A stretch of 64,000 bases of DNA from NCBI GenBank assembly GCA_024760905.1, contig CM045733.1:16668501-16732500 (forward strand), in the 5' to 3' direction. Under the pieces are notes generated by a model, which had not been told where the DNA came from, ran no database searches, and saw only the letters and a list, made by a program, of their open reading frames with translations. The stretch comes from Plotosus lineatus (Eukaryota > Chordata > Actinopteri > Siluriformes > Plotosidae). Below, piece after piece: positions 8,995-21,025 of this stretch; the first letter of the stretch is position 1, and the number at the start of each line of letters is the position of its first letter. The position numbers and the translations under genes are program-made.

Positions 8995-9470
8995 TCATGC
9001 CTGGGTTCAGGCATTTTTTTTTACAGAGTTTGTTCTTCTCCTGCTTTTCCTCACACAGTTCAGAGATACGTACATGAGGTGAACTGGCTGTTCAAATTTC
9101 CTGTAGGTATTGATGTGAGTCTGACTAGTGAATGGAACGTGGTGGCAGCGGTGGCTCACTGATTAAGGCCCTGGATTACACATTCAAAGGTCAGAACACC
9201 ACTAAAGTGCCCTTGATCAACAGCCTTTAACCCCTGAATTGTTGATTTGTTTGAAAATGATAAATGTAAGTCACTCTCGATAAGGGTGTCCGCGAAATCT
9301 AAATGTTGTACATGTAAATAAAAGCTTGTGTGTGTGTTTTGGCTCTGTGATGGTCTGGGGATCTGTTCAGAGTGTTCCCTGCTTTTGCACAGTGTTGGAT
9401 GAGATAGGCTCCAGCCTCCCCCTGTCCCAAATAGGATTAAGCGGTTCAGCAAATGGGTGAGTGAGTAGTC
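8995..9470 (+). repeat. SINE-B copy split by a SINE-D insertion
   Basis: The SINE-B centre (CCTCACACAGTTCAGAGATA, GTGAACTGGCTG) lies at about 9040-9125. Its tail (CTCTGTGATGGTCTGGGGAT, GGCTCCAGCCTCCCCCTG, AATAGGATTAAGCGG) resumes at about 9345-9455. The gap holds the SINE-D copy. Confidence 0.6.
9137..9340 (+). repeat. SINE-D copy (tail of the GTCTGCCAAATGC type)
   Basis: tRNA-like start GGTGGCTCACTGATTAAGGC; the 3' part reads GTAAGTCACTCTCGATAAGG with GTGTCCGCGAAATC and ends in TGTACATGTAAATAAA. This tail (CTCTGGATAAGAGCGTCTGC in its usual form) is widespread in fish SINEs. The copies at 28.4 and 32.8 kb match. Confidence 0.65.
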
Positions 9471-9512
9471 ATGCACATGATCATCAGTTGAATTACTGTG
9501 TGTTTCCAAGTA

Positions 9513-10516
<1,004 letters not shown>

Positions 10517-10617
10517 TAGATTTTTGTAGTTGTACTATGAACCAACAGTAGCTGTGAGCAGTTTTAGATAATTAATAACAGTCGTTTATCACAAGAAAGC
10601 CTGAAGTAATTTTTTTT

Positions 10618-10972
10618 GTCATTCATTTCCTGAACTACTTAATCCTAATTAGGGTCACTAGGAGGCTGGCACCCATCTCAGCTGACTCTGGGTGAAGGTG
10701 ATGTACACCCTAAAAAAGTTCGCCAGGCCATCGCATTGCCAGCACTCACACAACCATTCATACTCAAACCCAGGGAAGATTTTGAACAGCCAATTAACGT
10801 ACTGTGCATGGTTTTGGACTCTAGGAGGAAACCTGAGTACCCAGAGAAACCCATGTAAGCACGGCGAGAACATGCAAACTCCACATAGAAACACACAGGC
10901 TGAGAATCGAACCCAGGTCTTCTTTCTGTTAGGCAGACATGCTAACCACGACGCCACCGTGCCACCCCAAGT
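10618..10972 (-). repeat. SINE-B copy, full length
   Basis: Minus-strand SINE with all parts: tail (CTTAATCCTAATTAGGGTCA, CACCCATCTCAGCTGACTCT), body (TGTGCATGGTTTTGGACTCT, ACATGCAAACTCCACATAGA), and tRNA-like head (GAGAATCGAACCCAGG as reversed B box, GCCACCGTGCCACC). It is the best SINE-B reference in the window. Confidence 0.8.
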
Positions 10973-10974
10973 AA

Positions 10975-11655
10975 AATTTCATTCATTAATTACTACATAG
11001 ACTTTTTTACTTTTTTTATACTTTACTCTTTTAAAAGTTATTACTTTTTCTTGTTGACAAATTCAACAAATACTGATACTTTACTACAATGTCTCAGTCC
11101 TCTTCCCACCGTCCACAAAATGTTTTAGTTGCATTTAAATCTAAAACACAAATTTACCTTAATGTCAGAAGATATCAGAGAAGTTGTTTCTTCTTATCTT
11201 CGGCTTCTGGGTCTGAAAAGTTCGCTCGTCAGATGGCCTTAAAAATGGCAAATGTCCAGTATTGCAACTTCCCTTGCGTGTATGTGTGTGCATGTGTGGT
11301 AGTACGGGTTTTTCTTAAGCGGTCATCAAATTTAAAAAAATCAGGAAGTTCTCCGGTAAAAGAGAAAGATATTTAAACATCTAACCATGTGACCATCTTC
11401 AGTTCAACAGCATTTCTGTTGTGGAGTAGAATATGTTACTCAACACTACAAAATAAAAACGTCATTGTGAGAATATGATTGGCATTTTGTCAAACTATGA
11501 AACAAATGGCAGATATTTCACCTTCACTGTTCACAAGAGACTCATGTAAAGTCTTATTAAATAGCTAAGCACACAATAGCCCATTGGTGTTGGCAGTCGG
11601 GTACAGCAGGTTCCAAACATCTGAGACCACATAACAGCATTTGTGGCTTTTTTAC
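10975..11655. other. Unassigned AT-rich intergenic stretch
   Basis: No gene or element recognised. A 95-codon open frame at 11089-11376 has no family features and is not called. Confidence 0.4.
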
Positions 11656-11659
11656 GTCT

Positions 11660-11945
11660 CAGTCACTCAATTGTTGAAACGCTTAATCCTGTCGTGGGGC
11701 ACTCAGCTGACACCTGGTGGGGGACACCCTGGACAGCTCGCTGGACCATCATAGAGCAATATAGCCATTCACACCTACATGCAATCTGCAACAGCCAATT
11801 CGCTTAATGTGCATGTCTTTGGACTGGATGAGGAAACCGGAGTACCCAGAAGCAACCATGCCAGCACAGGGAGAACATGTAAACTTCACAGAGAAATGTC
11901 TGGGACTTGAACGCGAGAATTTCGTAGTATGAGGCAGCGCTAAAT
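11660..11945 (-). repeat. SINE-B copy, head truncated
   Basis: Minus-strand SINE-B tail and body (CGCTTAATCCTGTCGTGGGG, TGTGCATGTCTTTGGACTGG, AACATGTAAACTTCACAGAG), ending near GGGACTTGAACGCG. It lies head to head with the next SINE-B copy. Confidence 0.7.
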
Positions 11946-11952
11946 TTGTGTT

Positions 11953-12255
11953 AGGTGGCACAATGGCATTACAGCAAGAAGGTTTTGGGTTGAATCTCAG
12001 CTCGGGCATTTCTGTATGGGGTTCGCATGTTCTTCCTATGCTTGTGTGGGTTTCCTCCGAGTCCTCTGGTTTCCTTCCACAGTCCAAAAACATGCACAGT
12101 AGGTTAATTGGCTGATCAAAAACCACTCCTAGGTGTGAGTATGAATGGTTGCGTGAATGTTGGCCTGCCTGTTTTGTGAAGGGTGTGCCCCAGATTTGGC
12201 TGAGATGGGAGTCTCCCCATGCCCCTAATTAGGAATAAGTGTTTCAGAAAATTAA
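11953..12255 (+). repeat. SINE-B copy
   Basis: Plus-strand SINE-B: head GGTGGCACAATGGCATTACA, B-box-like GGGTTGAATCTC, body GTGTGGGTTTCCTCCGAGTC and CACAGTCCAAAAACATGCAC, and tail CCCCTAATTAGGAATAAGTG. With the preceding copy it makes an inverted SINE pair about 590 bp across. Confidence 0.75.
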
Positions 12256-12540
12256 CGAAATTTGTGATATTGACCATATCAACTGTTTTGTTCAAACAAC
12301 TGCAGTAACTTAGATTTGATTCAACATGATCATGAAGCAGGGTACAAGTACAAAGCAAAAATAAAGCCCATATAACTGTCAACACTTCAGTAGTCTATTG
12401 TGCTTTGTTATGTAATGACATTTTTACTTAGTTCCTTATTTCTGCAAGGCTATACATCACCTCCCACTCCAAAACTTCCTTTTTTTGTGACGAGACATCA
12501 GGAAAATAATGTTATGAGTTATATAGGTATTTACAACGGC

Positions 12541-12790
12541 AGGCTCCCCAGTGCAGCTAACTGGGTTATCAAAGGCCGGCCATGTCTCACACTGTCTATG
12601 GCGTGAGGTTCATGTAAAAGAACCATTGCTGACTTTCGACAAGAGTAGCTGCATAGCCGTCAGCGTATCTCCTCCCTGCGGTGGCCTGGCGAACTGTCCA
12701 GGGTGTACTCTACCCTCGCCCGGAGTCAGCTGGCATGGCCACCAGCCTCCCCATTATGCAAATTAGCATTAAGTGGTTACAGGAAATGAA
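12541..12790 (+). repeat. SINE-A body with tail ii, head missing
   Basis: Starts at CCCAGTGCAGCTAACTGGGT, carries the AAAAGAACCATTGCTGACTT body, then switches to the SINE-B type tail (GTGGCCTGGCGAACTGTCCA, CCACCAGCCTCCCC), ending in AATGAATGAATGA. Same chimeric junction as at 8.3 kb. Confidence 0.8.
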
Positions 12791-13055
12791 TGAATGATTG
12801 AACAATGGCAGGCATATTCTTATATCAAAATTCCATTCGGTTGCTAATTTTAAGAAGGTAATACTTGATCAAAATTAAACAAAATAAAAACAGACATACA
12901 AACAAATAATATATCAATAGCACTCCTAAAGTTGTCAGTTTAAACCAATGCTGGATTCTAACGATGGCAGTAGGAGACTTCGGTTAGTGATTTCTCACAA
13001 CAATGCCATTGTATTTTGATGTTGTAAACCTGATGGGCAATCGCAAAGGAGGTAA

Positions 13056-13136
<81 letters not shown>
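13056..13136. repeat. TG microsatellite
   Basis: About 38 uninterrupted TG units. Confidence 0.97.
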
Positions 13137-13138
<2 letters not shown>

Positions 13139-13449
13139 CTGGAATCAAACCAATAAATCCAACTAGTTTGTCCTGGTCAGTTGAAGCAGGCAGACGAATC
13201 ATTGTCACATTGGAAACATTAAAAAGTTAAACCATAAAAATCTTATTTTTGTATATTTTTAAACCCTGAATACGTGTTGAACTCTCAGTGTTACACAACA
13301 CCTAGATCAGCATAGAGCTTACCTGCATCTGTCATGGATAAAAAAATGTAAAAACAAACAAAAAAAGAGAAACATTCAAAATCTCATTGAGTGACTTTTT
13401 TCTAAAACTTATATTCGCATGTCGTATATACTAAACTGGTTATTCGCCT

Positions 13450-13590
13450 TGCGGCAGTGGTGGCAAGGTGCTGGATTACTGATCCCAAGGTTGAGGGTTC
13501 AAGCCCCCCATCACTGGATTGTCACTGCTGTTCCCCCAGTGCAGCTAACTGGGTCATCAAAGGCCGAATTCTGAATTAGGATTAACCAAG
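13450..13590 (+). repeat. SINE-A head fragment
   Basis: GGCAGTGGTGGCAAGGTGCT head, B-box-like GGGTTCAAGCC, then CAGTGCAGCTAACTGGGTCA. It then joins directly to GAATTAGGATTAACC, a SINE-B tail end, so most of the body is missing. Confidence 0.65.
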
Positions 13591-13844
13591 ATTGGTGGAT
13601 GTTGCTGACCTGAATCAATGTTCTGTCTTACAGTTATTCAGCGATATTCACTTCGCATTTCCACCACTGCCCCACCAATAATTATCCATCTTGCTATGAC
13701 TATCTTAAACCAGAACCGATCATATCATGATTATGTAGTGTATACAGTCCTAAACTCACACATTTGCACAACCATCTATAAATGTATATTTGGTTCACAG
13801 GTATGTTGTGACGTTGTGGTTATCACAGAGTGAGAAGGTTTTGT

Positions 13845-14003
13845 GGTCGTTGATGAGGACATTTCGATGTGGAGGTTGTTTTCCACATGCTGGTGTGTGT
13901 GTTTCCTCTGGGTAGACCGGTTTCCTTTCACTGTCCAAAGACATGCACATTAGGCTAACTGACTGGTCAAAATTACCTGTATTTGTGAGTGGAGTGTGAA
14001 TGG

Positions 14004-14045
<42 letters not shown>

Positions 14046-14060
14046 CCCAGCAATGGACTG
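13845..14060 (+). repeat. SINE-B fragment with expanded TG run
   Basis: Body CCACATGCTGGTGTGTGTGT, CACTGTCCAAAGACATGCAC and GTGTGAATGGTTGTGTG expands into about 18 TG units. Tail mostly lost. Confidence 0.65.
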
Positions 14061-14144
14061 CTAAAGGAATGCTAATAACTTGGAATTTTTGAAATTGTCC
14101 CTCAGTTTATACCACTACTTCTACTACTGTTAATAATAATAATC

Positions 14145-14478
14145 TTCTTCTTCTTTTCCTTTTGGCTTTTTCCCTTTCTCGGGAGTCGCCACAGTGAATC
14201 ATCTGATTTGCACATTTGATTTGGCAGAGGTTTTTATGTCGGATGCCCTTCCTGTCACAACCCTTTTGCAAGGGACAGAAACACGCTGACGGCTTTGCAG
14301 CTACTCTTTACGAAAGTCAGCAATGGTTCTTTTACACGCCTCTCACCATAGACAGTGAAAGACATGGCCCGCCTTTGATAACCCAGTTAGCTGCACTGGG
14401 AGGACAGTGACAACCCTGTGGGGACTCGAACCCCTAACCTTAGGATCAGCGATCCTGCGCCTTAACCACTAGACCACT
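14145..14478 (-). repeat. SINE-A full-length copy with RTE-type tail (tail i)
   Basis: Reading on the minus strand: tRNA-like head (TCTAGTGGTTAAGGCGCAGG; GGGTTCGAGTCC), body, the segment matching the RTE leader (GACAGGAAGGGCATCCGACA), then the RTE-type 3' end (TGGCGACTCCCGAGAAAGGG, AAAAGCCAAAAGG) and a GAA tail. A complete reference for the family. Confidence 0.88.
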
Positions 14479-14560
14479 ACTACTACTACTAATAATAATA
14501 ATAATAATGATAATAATAATAATAATAATGATAATAATAATAATCATAATAATAATCCTC
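14479..14560. repeat. AAT/AATGAT trinucleotide repeat
   Basis: Imperfect AAT/TAA run of about 70 bp with GAT interruptions. Confidence 0.85.
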
Positions 14561-14846
14561 CATCCATTCATCTTCTTGCACTTATCTGAGATCTAGGAGC
14601 AAAGGCAACGCGGGTTTATGAGGGGAAACCCAGACCTCTTCCCAGTCACACTCTTTCGCTTTTCCTGGGAATCCCAAGGAATTCCCAAGCCAGATGGAAA
14701 ATATAACCCCTGGGTATCCCAGTTAAATGTTCCCGGAACATCTCTAAAGGGAGGCAATCAGGAGGCATTCTCATCAGATGCTCAACCACCTCAACTGATT
14801 CCTTTCAATGTGGAGAATGGGACTCTACCCTGAGCGCCTCACCCTA

Positions 14847-16095
14847 CGAGGTGCGTTCAATAAGTAATGCCTCTGATCCACTTGCAGTTGTCTGATCTAG
14901 CTGAAATTTTGCATGTGCAATGATTTATATATCTATGGGTCATGTGGCAAATTACAGCTCTGAACTAATTGTGGTTTCTGATTTACAAGTGTTTGAACTG
15001 AGTCAGGTGTGAAATGAAGCCTGTTGAGTGTCGCGCAGTGAACCGGTTTTTGTATTTGAAAGGATGCACACCACAGGAGACTTGTGATGAAATGAAAGAA
15101 ACTGATGGTGATAATGCCCCATCATATGACCTTGTAAAATGTTGGCATCATGAATTCAAACATGGCCGGAAGTCTGTGGAAACTACTCCCAGACCTTGTC
15201 GCCCCCTTCTGCCATTGACAAGGCAGTCAATTTAAGGCTGCCATTTTGGAAACTCGGCACATTACTGTTCACCAAATAGCCCAAGAGGTCAAGGTTAGTA
15301 CAGGATCTGTGGAAACTATCATTCAGGACCATTTGCATATACATAAGGTGTTTGCCAGATGGATTCCCAGGTTGCTCACACTTTTCCAGAAGCAAGAACT
15401 CGTCAAGTGCTCGAGGATGAAATTGGAGATGTGCCAAGAAGATGAGTCAAAGTTTTTCAAAGGTCTGATTACACAGGATGAAACCTGGGTCTATCTCTGT
15501 GATCCAGAGTCCAAAGGGGTACAGCCCTCTGCTGGCAAGGTCATGCTCACAGTCTTCTGGGACCAGGACGGAGTAGTGATGACAGATTTCCTGGCAAAGG
15601 GTACCACAATTACAGGAGACTATTATACTTCACTTTTGAGGAAATTAAGAGGAGCTATCAAAATCAATAGGTGGGGCAAGATCAGCAAAGGTATCCCCCT
15701 CCTGCAGGACCACGCTCCGGTCCACAACTCAAACAACTCAACAAATATGTCACCAGATCAGAAGCACGGGCATGTGGCTATGAAATCCTTCCTCATCCTC
15801 CCAACTTTCCTGACCTTGCACCCTCCGACTTTGACCTCTTCCCAGCCATGAAGTTGTTTTTGAAAGGAAAGCGTTTCCCAGATGATGCAGCCTTGATTTC
15901 TGAAGTCATGTCGTGGTTGGATGACCAATCCGGGGTGTTCTACAAAAACGGTCTCCAGAGCTGCATCAAACGATGGGAGAAATACATAACATCTGGGTGG
16001 TTCCTCTGTAGAGAAAGACTAATAACTGTGGCAAGTTTCCTTGCTCTACTGCTATGGGAAGTGGGTCAGGAGCATTACTTATTGAACACCCCTTG
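14847..16095 (+). mobile_element. Mariner-type transposon (SETMAR-like transposase, degenerate)
   Basis: Inverted ends GAGGTGCGTTCAATAAGTAA (left, from 14849) and TTACTTATTGAACACCCCTT (right), bordered by TA at 14845-14846 and 16096-16097; 1,249 bp. Transposase pieces lie in shifted frames: an N-terminal helix-turn-helix (AVNRFLYLKGCTPQETCDEM, 15014-15237), then a catalytic part with TQDETWV, LLQDHAPVHNS and LAPSDFDLFPAMK, fitting the mariner D,D,D triad. Frameshifts near 15240 and 15720, plus stops, make it a pseudogene. The proteins resemble the transposase domain known from SETMAR-type mariners. Confidence 0.9.
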
Positions 16096-16204
16096 TACGT
16101 CTCAGGCTGAGCCACTTTTTATCCAGTCTGACAAAATTCCTTGAAAACCTTACATGACAAAATGTAGCTTGGTTCTGTTTCACATGAAACATCAGTGCCC
16201 TAAT

Positions 16205-16440
16205 TTTCCTTCACTTCACTTATCCCTTAACATCCGAAGATGCCGTTGGGGCGCCTTCATGGCGAGACTTGGGCCGATTTGGCCTGGCGGAGCCCATTCC
16301 TCTCCAGGTCGTAGAAACATGCTGACAGCTTTGCAGCCTAATCTTTATAAAAGTCAGCAATGGTTCTTTTACATGCCTCTCACCATAGACAGTGAGAGAC
16401 ATGGCCTGCCTTTGGTAACCCAGTTAGCTGCACTGGGGGT
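16205..16440 (-). repeat. SINE-A body with a third tail (tail iii)
   Basis: The minus-strand SINE-A body (GACAGTGAGAGACATGGCCT on the plus strand, AGCAATGGTTCTTTTACATG) is joined to CTTAACATCCGAAGATGCCG, GGGCCGATTTGGCCTGGCGG and CACTTCACTTATCCC. The same tail occurs at 44.6-44.7 kb, so it is a family feature. Confidence 0.8.
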
Positions 16441-16919
16441 AATTTTCCTTGACTTTCCAAAAACAACATGCATCTTTAAACCTCTGTACAGTACTCAACT
16501 TCCTGGGTACAAATTTTGGATTAACGATATTTGCTCTTTTTGGAATAAGCATGTTAAGAAGCCGAAATATAATTCTATGTGTGACGTAACTGCCGTCTGT
16601 GAGGATTTTTTGTCAGATTTGTTCATGGGGTTTTTTCTGGGTTTCTTCAGTAATTTTTTGTTTGCTTTTTCTTTCATGTTCTGATTGCCTTGTCTTTATA
16701 TAAAAATGATGACAGGTATTTTATAGTCTTGAATATGTTCTGCATTCAATATTTTTAAGTGAGATATTAATATAAAGTTGCAAAAAAAAAACCAAACAAA
16801 CAAAAAAGAACCCATATGGGTGCATCATGTGATTTTTTTTTTTTTTAATTATTAGATTCTTGCATGTGAACACCTGATACCTTTATCATAGTTAACTGGA
16901 TGGGTTTGTTTTATCTAAA
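16441..16919. other. Unassigned stretch
   Basis: AT-rich, with poly(A) and poly(T) runs. No gene or element recognised. Confidence 0.4.

Positions 16920-16921
<2 letters not shown>

Positions 16922-17007
<86 letters not shown>
16922..17007. repeat. TA microsatellite
   Basis: About 43 TA units with one TG interruption, adjacent to a large hairpin. Confidence 0.96.
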
Positions 17008-17009
<2 letters not shown>

Positions 17010-17010
17010 C

Positions 17011-17145
17011 TTTTAAATAAGAATTTGTAGACCAGACCAACATCAACAACATGGAAAAAGATATCATTATCTTTTATATACATATATAATGATATCTTTT
17101 ATAATGTTGTTGATGTTGGTCTGGTCTACAAATTCTTATTTAAAA
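17011..17145. repeat. Near-perfect inverted repeat (60-bp arms, 15-nt loop)
   Basis: The arm 17011-17070 is the reverse complement of 17086-17145 at 57 of 60 positions (core TAGACCAGACCAACATCAAC). The loop is 17071-17085. A transcript of either strand would fold into one long hairpin. It matches no element recognised here. Either a foldback duplication triggered at the TA repeat or the core of a palindromic transposon. Confidence 0.95.
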
Positions 17146-17608
17146 CTAATTTATATTTCATGTAAACATATGTGTGTGGCTGCATGCTGTATACATGTAT
17201 ATATGGGAATTTTTGCAGTGGTGCAACACCAACTTACTGATGGCAGTATAGCACTGTGTCACTGTGTATGGAACTGAGGGATTTTTTTTTGGCTCTTGCT
17301 TCATAATTATGAGAAAAAACACTGCTGAATGTGGGCTTTGTTTCTATGACAACAATATCTTTGCACCATGACTAACCAACTCTTTTCTGCCACAGATAAC
17401 CGCTATGTGAACACATACTTAACTGTGCGAGCAAGGACCCCCTGTGAGTGTAAAATATGGCACACTATATATGCACTAGAATCACTAAACATGTCAGAAA
17501 TATTTTGACATAAATATATTTATTGCTGTCCTTTAACATTTGTGTGATTGAACCAGATTTTGGTAGGTACAAAGAATCTTTTGGTGGTAAAAGACTATTA
17601 TCTCCTGT
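17146..17608. other. Unassigned stretch
   Basis: No gene or element recognised. Confidence 0.4.
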
Positions 17609-17611
17609 CTG

Positions 17612-17872
17612 TCTTCCTTTCGGCTTTTTCCCTTTTTTACTCGGGAGTTGCCACAGCGAATCATCTGATTCACACGTTTGATTTGGCAGAGGTTTTTTTA
17701 CGTCGGATGCCCTTCCTCTCACAACTCCTTTTAGTAAGGGACAGAAACACGCTGACGACTTTGCAGCCTACTCTTTACGAAAGTCAGCAATGGTTCTTTT
17801 ACATGCCTCTCACCATAGACAGTGAGAGACATGGCCCGCCTTTGATAACCCAGTTAGCTGCACTGGGACTAT
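17612..17872 (-). repeat. SINE-A copy with RTE-type tail, head missing
   Basis: Minus-strand tail (CTTTCGGCTTTTTCCC, GGGAGTTGCCACAGCGAATC), the RTE-leader-like block at 17684-17729 (TACGTCGGATGCCCTTCCTC), and the body to AGTTAGCTGCACTGGG. The tRNA head is absent, as after 5' truncation. Confidence 0.85.
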
Positions 17873-18279
17873 TATCTATTATATTATATAGAGGATATTA
17901 TATTATATAGGGACTATTATAAAAGACTATTATCTCCTAAAAATATAATAATTTGTTTATGATGGGAAATACACTCCATAGACGAAAGTTTATAGACAGT
18001 AACAATCAAATGATTGGTAGACTCCAGGTTCTGTTCTGCTTTGCGGTAATAATGAATTTCCCTCTAACAGGAAGGCTGCCCACTATATTTTAGAATGTGT
18101 TTGTTGGTAATTGTGATCATTCATCCACAACAGTATTATTAAGATTAGGCAGTCATGTCAAGCGGACACACCGAGAACAATCGGCATTCTGTTTAAACCA
18201 AAACGTGAGTTCAATGAGCTGTGCAAGCGACTGCCATTCTGACACGGCAACCTTGGCATGCAAGTGCTTCCAGATGACA
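17873..18279. other. Unassigned stretch
   Basis: Includes a short local duplication around ATTATATAGAGGATATTATA and no recognised gene. It forms the left flank of the 3'-deleted RTE copy. Confidence 0.4.
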
Positions 18280-21025
18280 TCGCTGGCCTCAACACCTTCT
18301 TGTACACTTTTCCTTTCTTTCTTGCCAATACCTTCCTATCACACATCACACCGGACACTTTTCTCCCACCATTCCAACCTGCCTGCACAAGCTTCTTCCT
18401 CTTTTCCACACTCTCCATTGCTCTGGATTGTTGAGCCTAAGTACTTAAAATCCTCCACCTTCTTTATCTCTGCTCCCTGTAACCTCACCGTTCCTCTTGG
18501 GTCCTTGTCATTCACATGTATTCACATACACATGTATTCTGTATTACTGAGGCTAACCTTCATTCCCCTCCTTTTCAGGGCATACCTCCACCTCTCTAGA
18601 TTTCCCTGCACTTGTTCTCTGCTCTCACTGCAGATCACAATGTCATCTGCAAACATCATAGTCCATGGGGAATCTTGTCTAACCTCGTCTGTCAGCCTGT
18701 CCATCACCATAGCAAACAAAAAGGGGCTCAGAGCTGACCCTTGATGCAGTCCCACCTCCACCTTGAACTCTTCTGTCACACCGACAGCACACCTCACCAC
18801 TGTCTTACATCTCTCATACATGTCCTGCACCACTCTAACATACTTCTCTGCCACTCCAGACTTCCTCATGCAATACCACAGTTCCTCTCTTGGCACCCTG
18901 TCATATGCTTTCTCCAGATCCACAAAGGCACAATGCAGCTCCTTCTGACCTTCTCTGTACTTCTCTATTAACATCCTCAAGGCAAACACTGCATCTGTGG
19001 TGCTCTTTCTTGGCATGAAACCAAACTGTTGTTCACAAATGCTGACCTCTGCCCTTAGTCTAGCTTCCACTATTCTTTCCCATAACTTCATTGTATAGCT
19101 CATCAACTTTATCCCTCTGTAGTTGCCACAAGTCTGCACATCACCCTTGTTCATAAAAATGGGCACCATCACACTTCTCCTCCATTCCTCTGGCATCCTC
19201 TCACTCTCTAAGACCTTGTTGAATGTTCTTGTCAGGAAATCTACTGCTATCTCTCCTAGACACTTCCATACCTCCACCGGTATGCCATCAGGACCAACTG
19301 CCTTTTCATTCTTTATCCTCTTCAATGCCCTCCATACTTCACCCTGACTAATCTCTGCTACTTTTTGGTCCTTAACAGTCACCTCTTCTACTCTTTTTTC
19401 TCTCTCATTTTCCTCATTCATCAGCTCTTCAAAGTACTCTTTCCATCTTCCCAGCACACTTCTGTCATCAGTCAATACATTTCCCTCTCTTCCTTAATCA
19501 CTCTAACTTGCTGCACATCCTTCCGATCTCTATTTCTCTGCTGTGCCAACCTGTATAAATTGTTTTCTCCCGCTTTACTTTCCAACCGAGCATACAAGTC
19601 ATCATACGCCCTCTGTTTGGCCTTTGACACCGCTACCTTTGCCTTACGTTGTGTCTCCCTGTACTCCTGTTTACTCTGTTCGGTCCTCTCTATGTCCTAC
19701 TTCTTCTTAGCTAACCTCTTCCTTTATACACACTCCTGCACTTCCTCATTCCACCACCAAGTCTCCTTATCTACTCTCCTTCCAGATGACACACCAAGTA
19801 TTCTCCTACCTGTCTCCCTGATCACATTAGCTGTAGTTGTCCAGTCATCTGGAAGCACTTCCTGACCACCCAAAGCCATTTTCAACTCCTCTTTGAAGAC
19901 AACACGACACTCTTCCTTTTTCAGCTTCCACCACTTTGTCTTCTGCTCTGCCTTTGCCTTCTTCACCTTGCTCACCATCAGCGTCATCCTGCACACCACC
20001 ATCTTATGTTATTTGGCAACACTCTCACCCACTACTACTTTGCAGTCACTGACTTCCTTCAAATTACATTGCCTACACAAGATGTAGTCTACCTGTGTGC
20101 TCCTACCTCCGCTTTTATAAGTCACCCTATGCTCCTGTCTCTTCTGGAAGAAAGTATTCACCACAGCCATTTCCATCCTTTTTGCAAAATCTACCAACAT
20201 CTGTCCTTCTGCGTTCCTGTCCTGGATACCAAACCTGCCTGTCACTTCCTCGTCCCCTCTGTTGCCTGCACCAACATGTCCATTGAAGTCTGCACCAATG
20301 ACCACTCTTTCACCTCTGGGGTATTCTGCAACACTTCGTCTAACTCACTCCAGAATCTCTCCTCTTCTCGCTCACATCCTGCCTGTGGGGCATAAGCACT
20401 AACAACATTGAACATCATGCCTTCAATTTCTAATTTGAGACTCATCACTCTGTCTGACACTCTTTTCACTTCTAGAACATTTCTGACCAACCCCTCCTTC
20501 AAGATGAATCCTACTCCATTTCTCTTCCCATCCACACCATGGAAAAACAGCTTAAACCCTGCTCCTAAGCTTCTAGCCTTGCTACCTTTCCACCTGGTCT
20601 CCTGAACACACAGTATGTCCACCTTCCTCCTCTGCATCATGTCAGCCAGCTCTCTACCTTCTCCTGCCATAGTTCCAACATTCAAAGTCCCTACTCTCAG
20701 TCCTAAACTCATGATTTTCCTCTTCTCTCTCTCTCTGCCTACGGATACGCCTCTCACCTCTCCTTCTTCGACCTCTCCTTCTTAGACCAACCGTAGTCCA
20801 ATTTTCACCAGTACCCTGTTGGTTAACGGCACTGATGGCGGTCGTCGTTAACCCGGCCCTCACCCGATCCGGTATGAAATTTTTTGTTGTGACTCGCATA
20901 TTTTATTTGGCATTTGTTTTACACCGGATGCCCTTCCTGACACAACCCTCTGCATTTATCCGGGCTTGGGACCGGTGTGAGGGAGAGACACTGGCTTGTG
21001 ACATGTCCCTTCCTCATGGCTGCAT
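18280..21025 (-). mobile_element. RTE LINE copy with 5' end intact and 3' end missing (RTE-4)
   Basis: Reading leftwards: 5' leader (20875-21025, with CCGGATAAATGCAGAGGGTT), an endonuclease of the APE type (LRVGTLNVGTMAGEGRELAD, VDILCVQETRWKG, FNVVSAYAPQAGCE; 20757-20009 in two frames), a linker, and a reverse transcriptase (317 codons at 18522-19475 with AFVDLEKAYDRVP, GLHQGSALSPFLF, FADDIVI). Relative to the other copies the last part of the RT and the 3' UTR, about 700 bp, are absent at 18280. Several frameshifts, so a pseudogene. The 5' end sits in a Tigger-like T1 element whose other half is also gone, which points to a later deletion. Confidence 0.9.

Noticed and set aside
11089..11376. 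95-codon open frame as a gene
   Set aside because: No homology, no splice context, low-complexity end; chance frame in intergenic DNA.
16922..17007. TA repeat as a replication origin or promoter
   Set aside because: A plain microsatellite with no supporting context.
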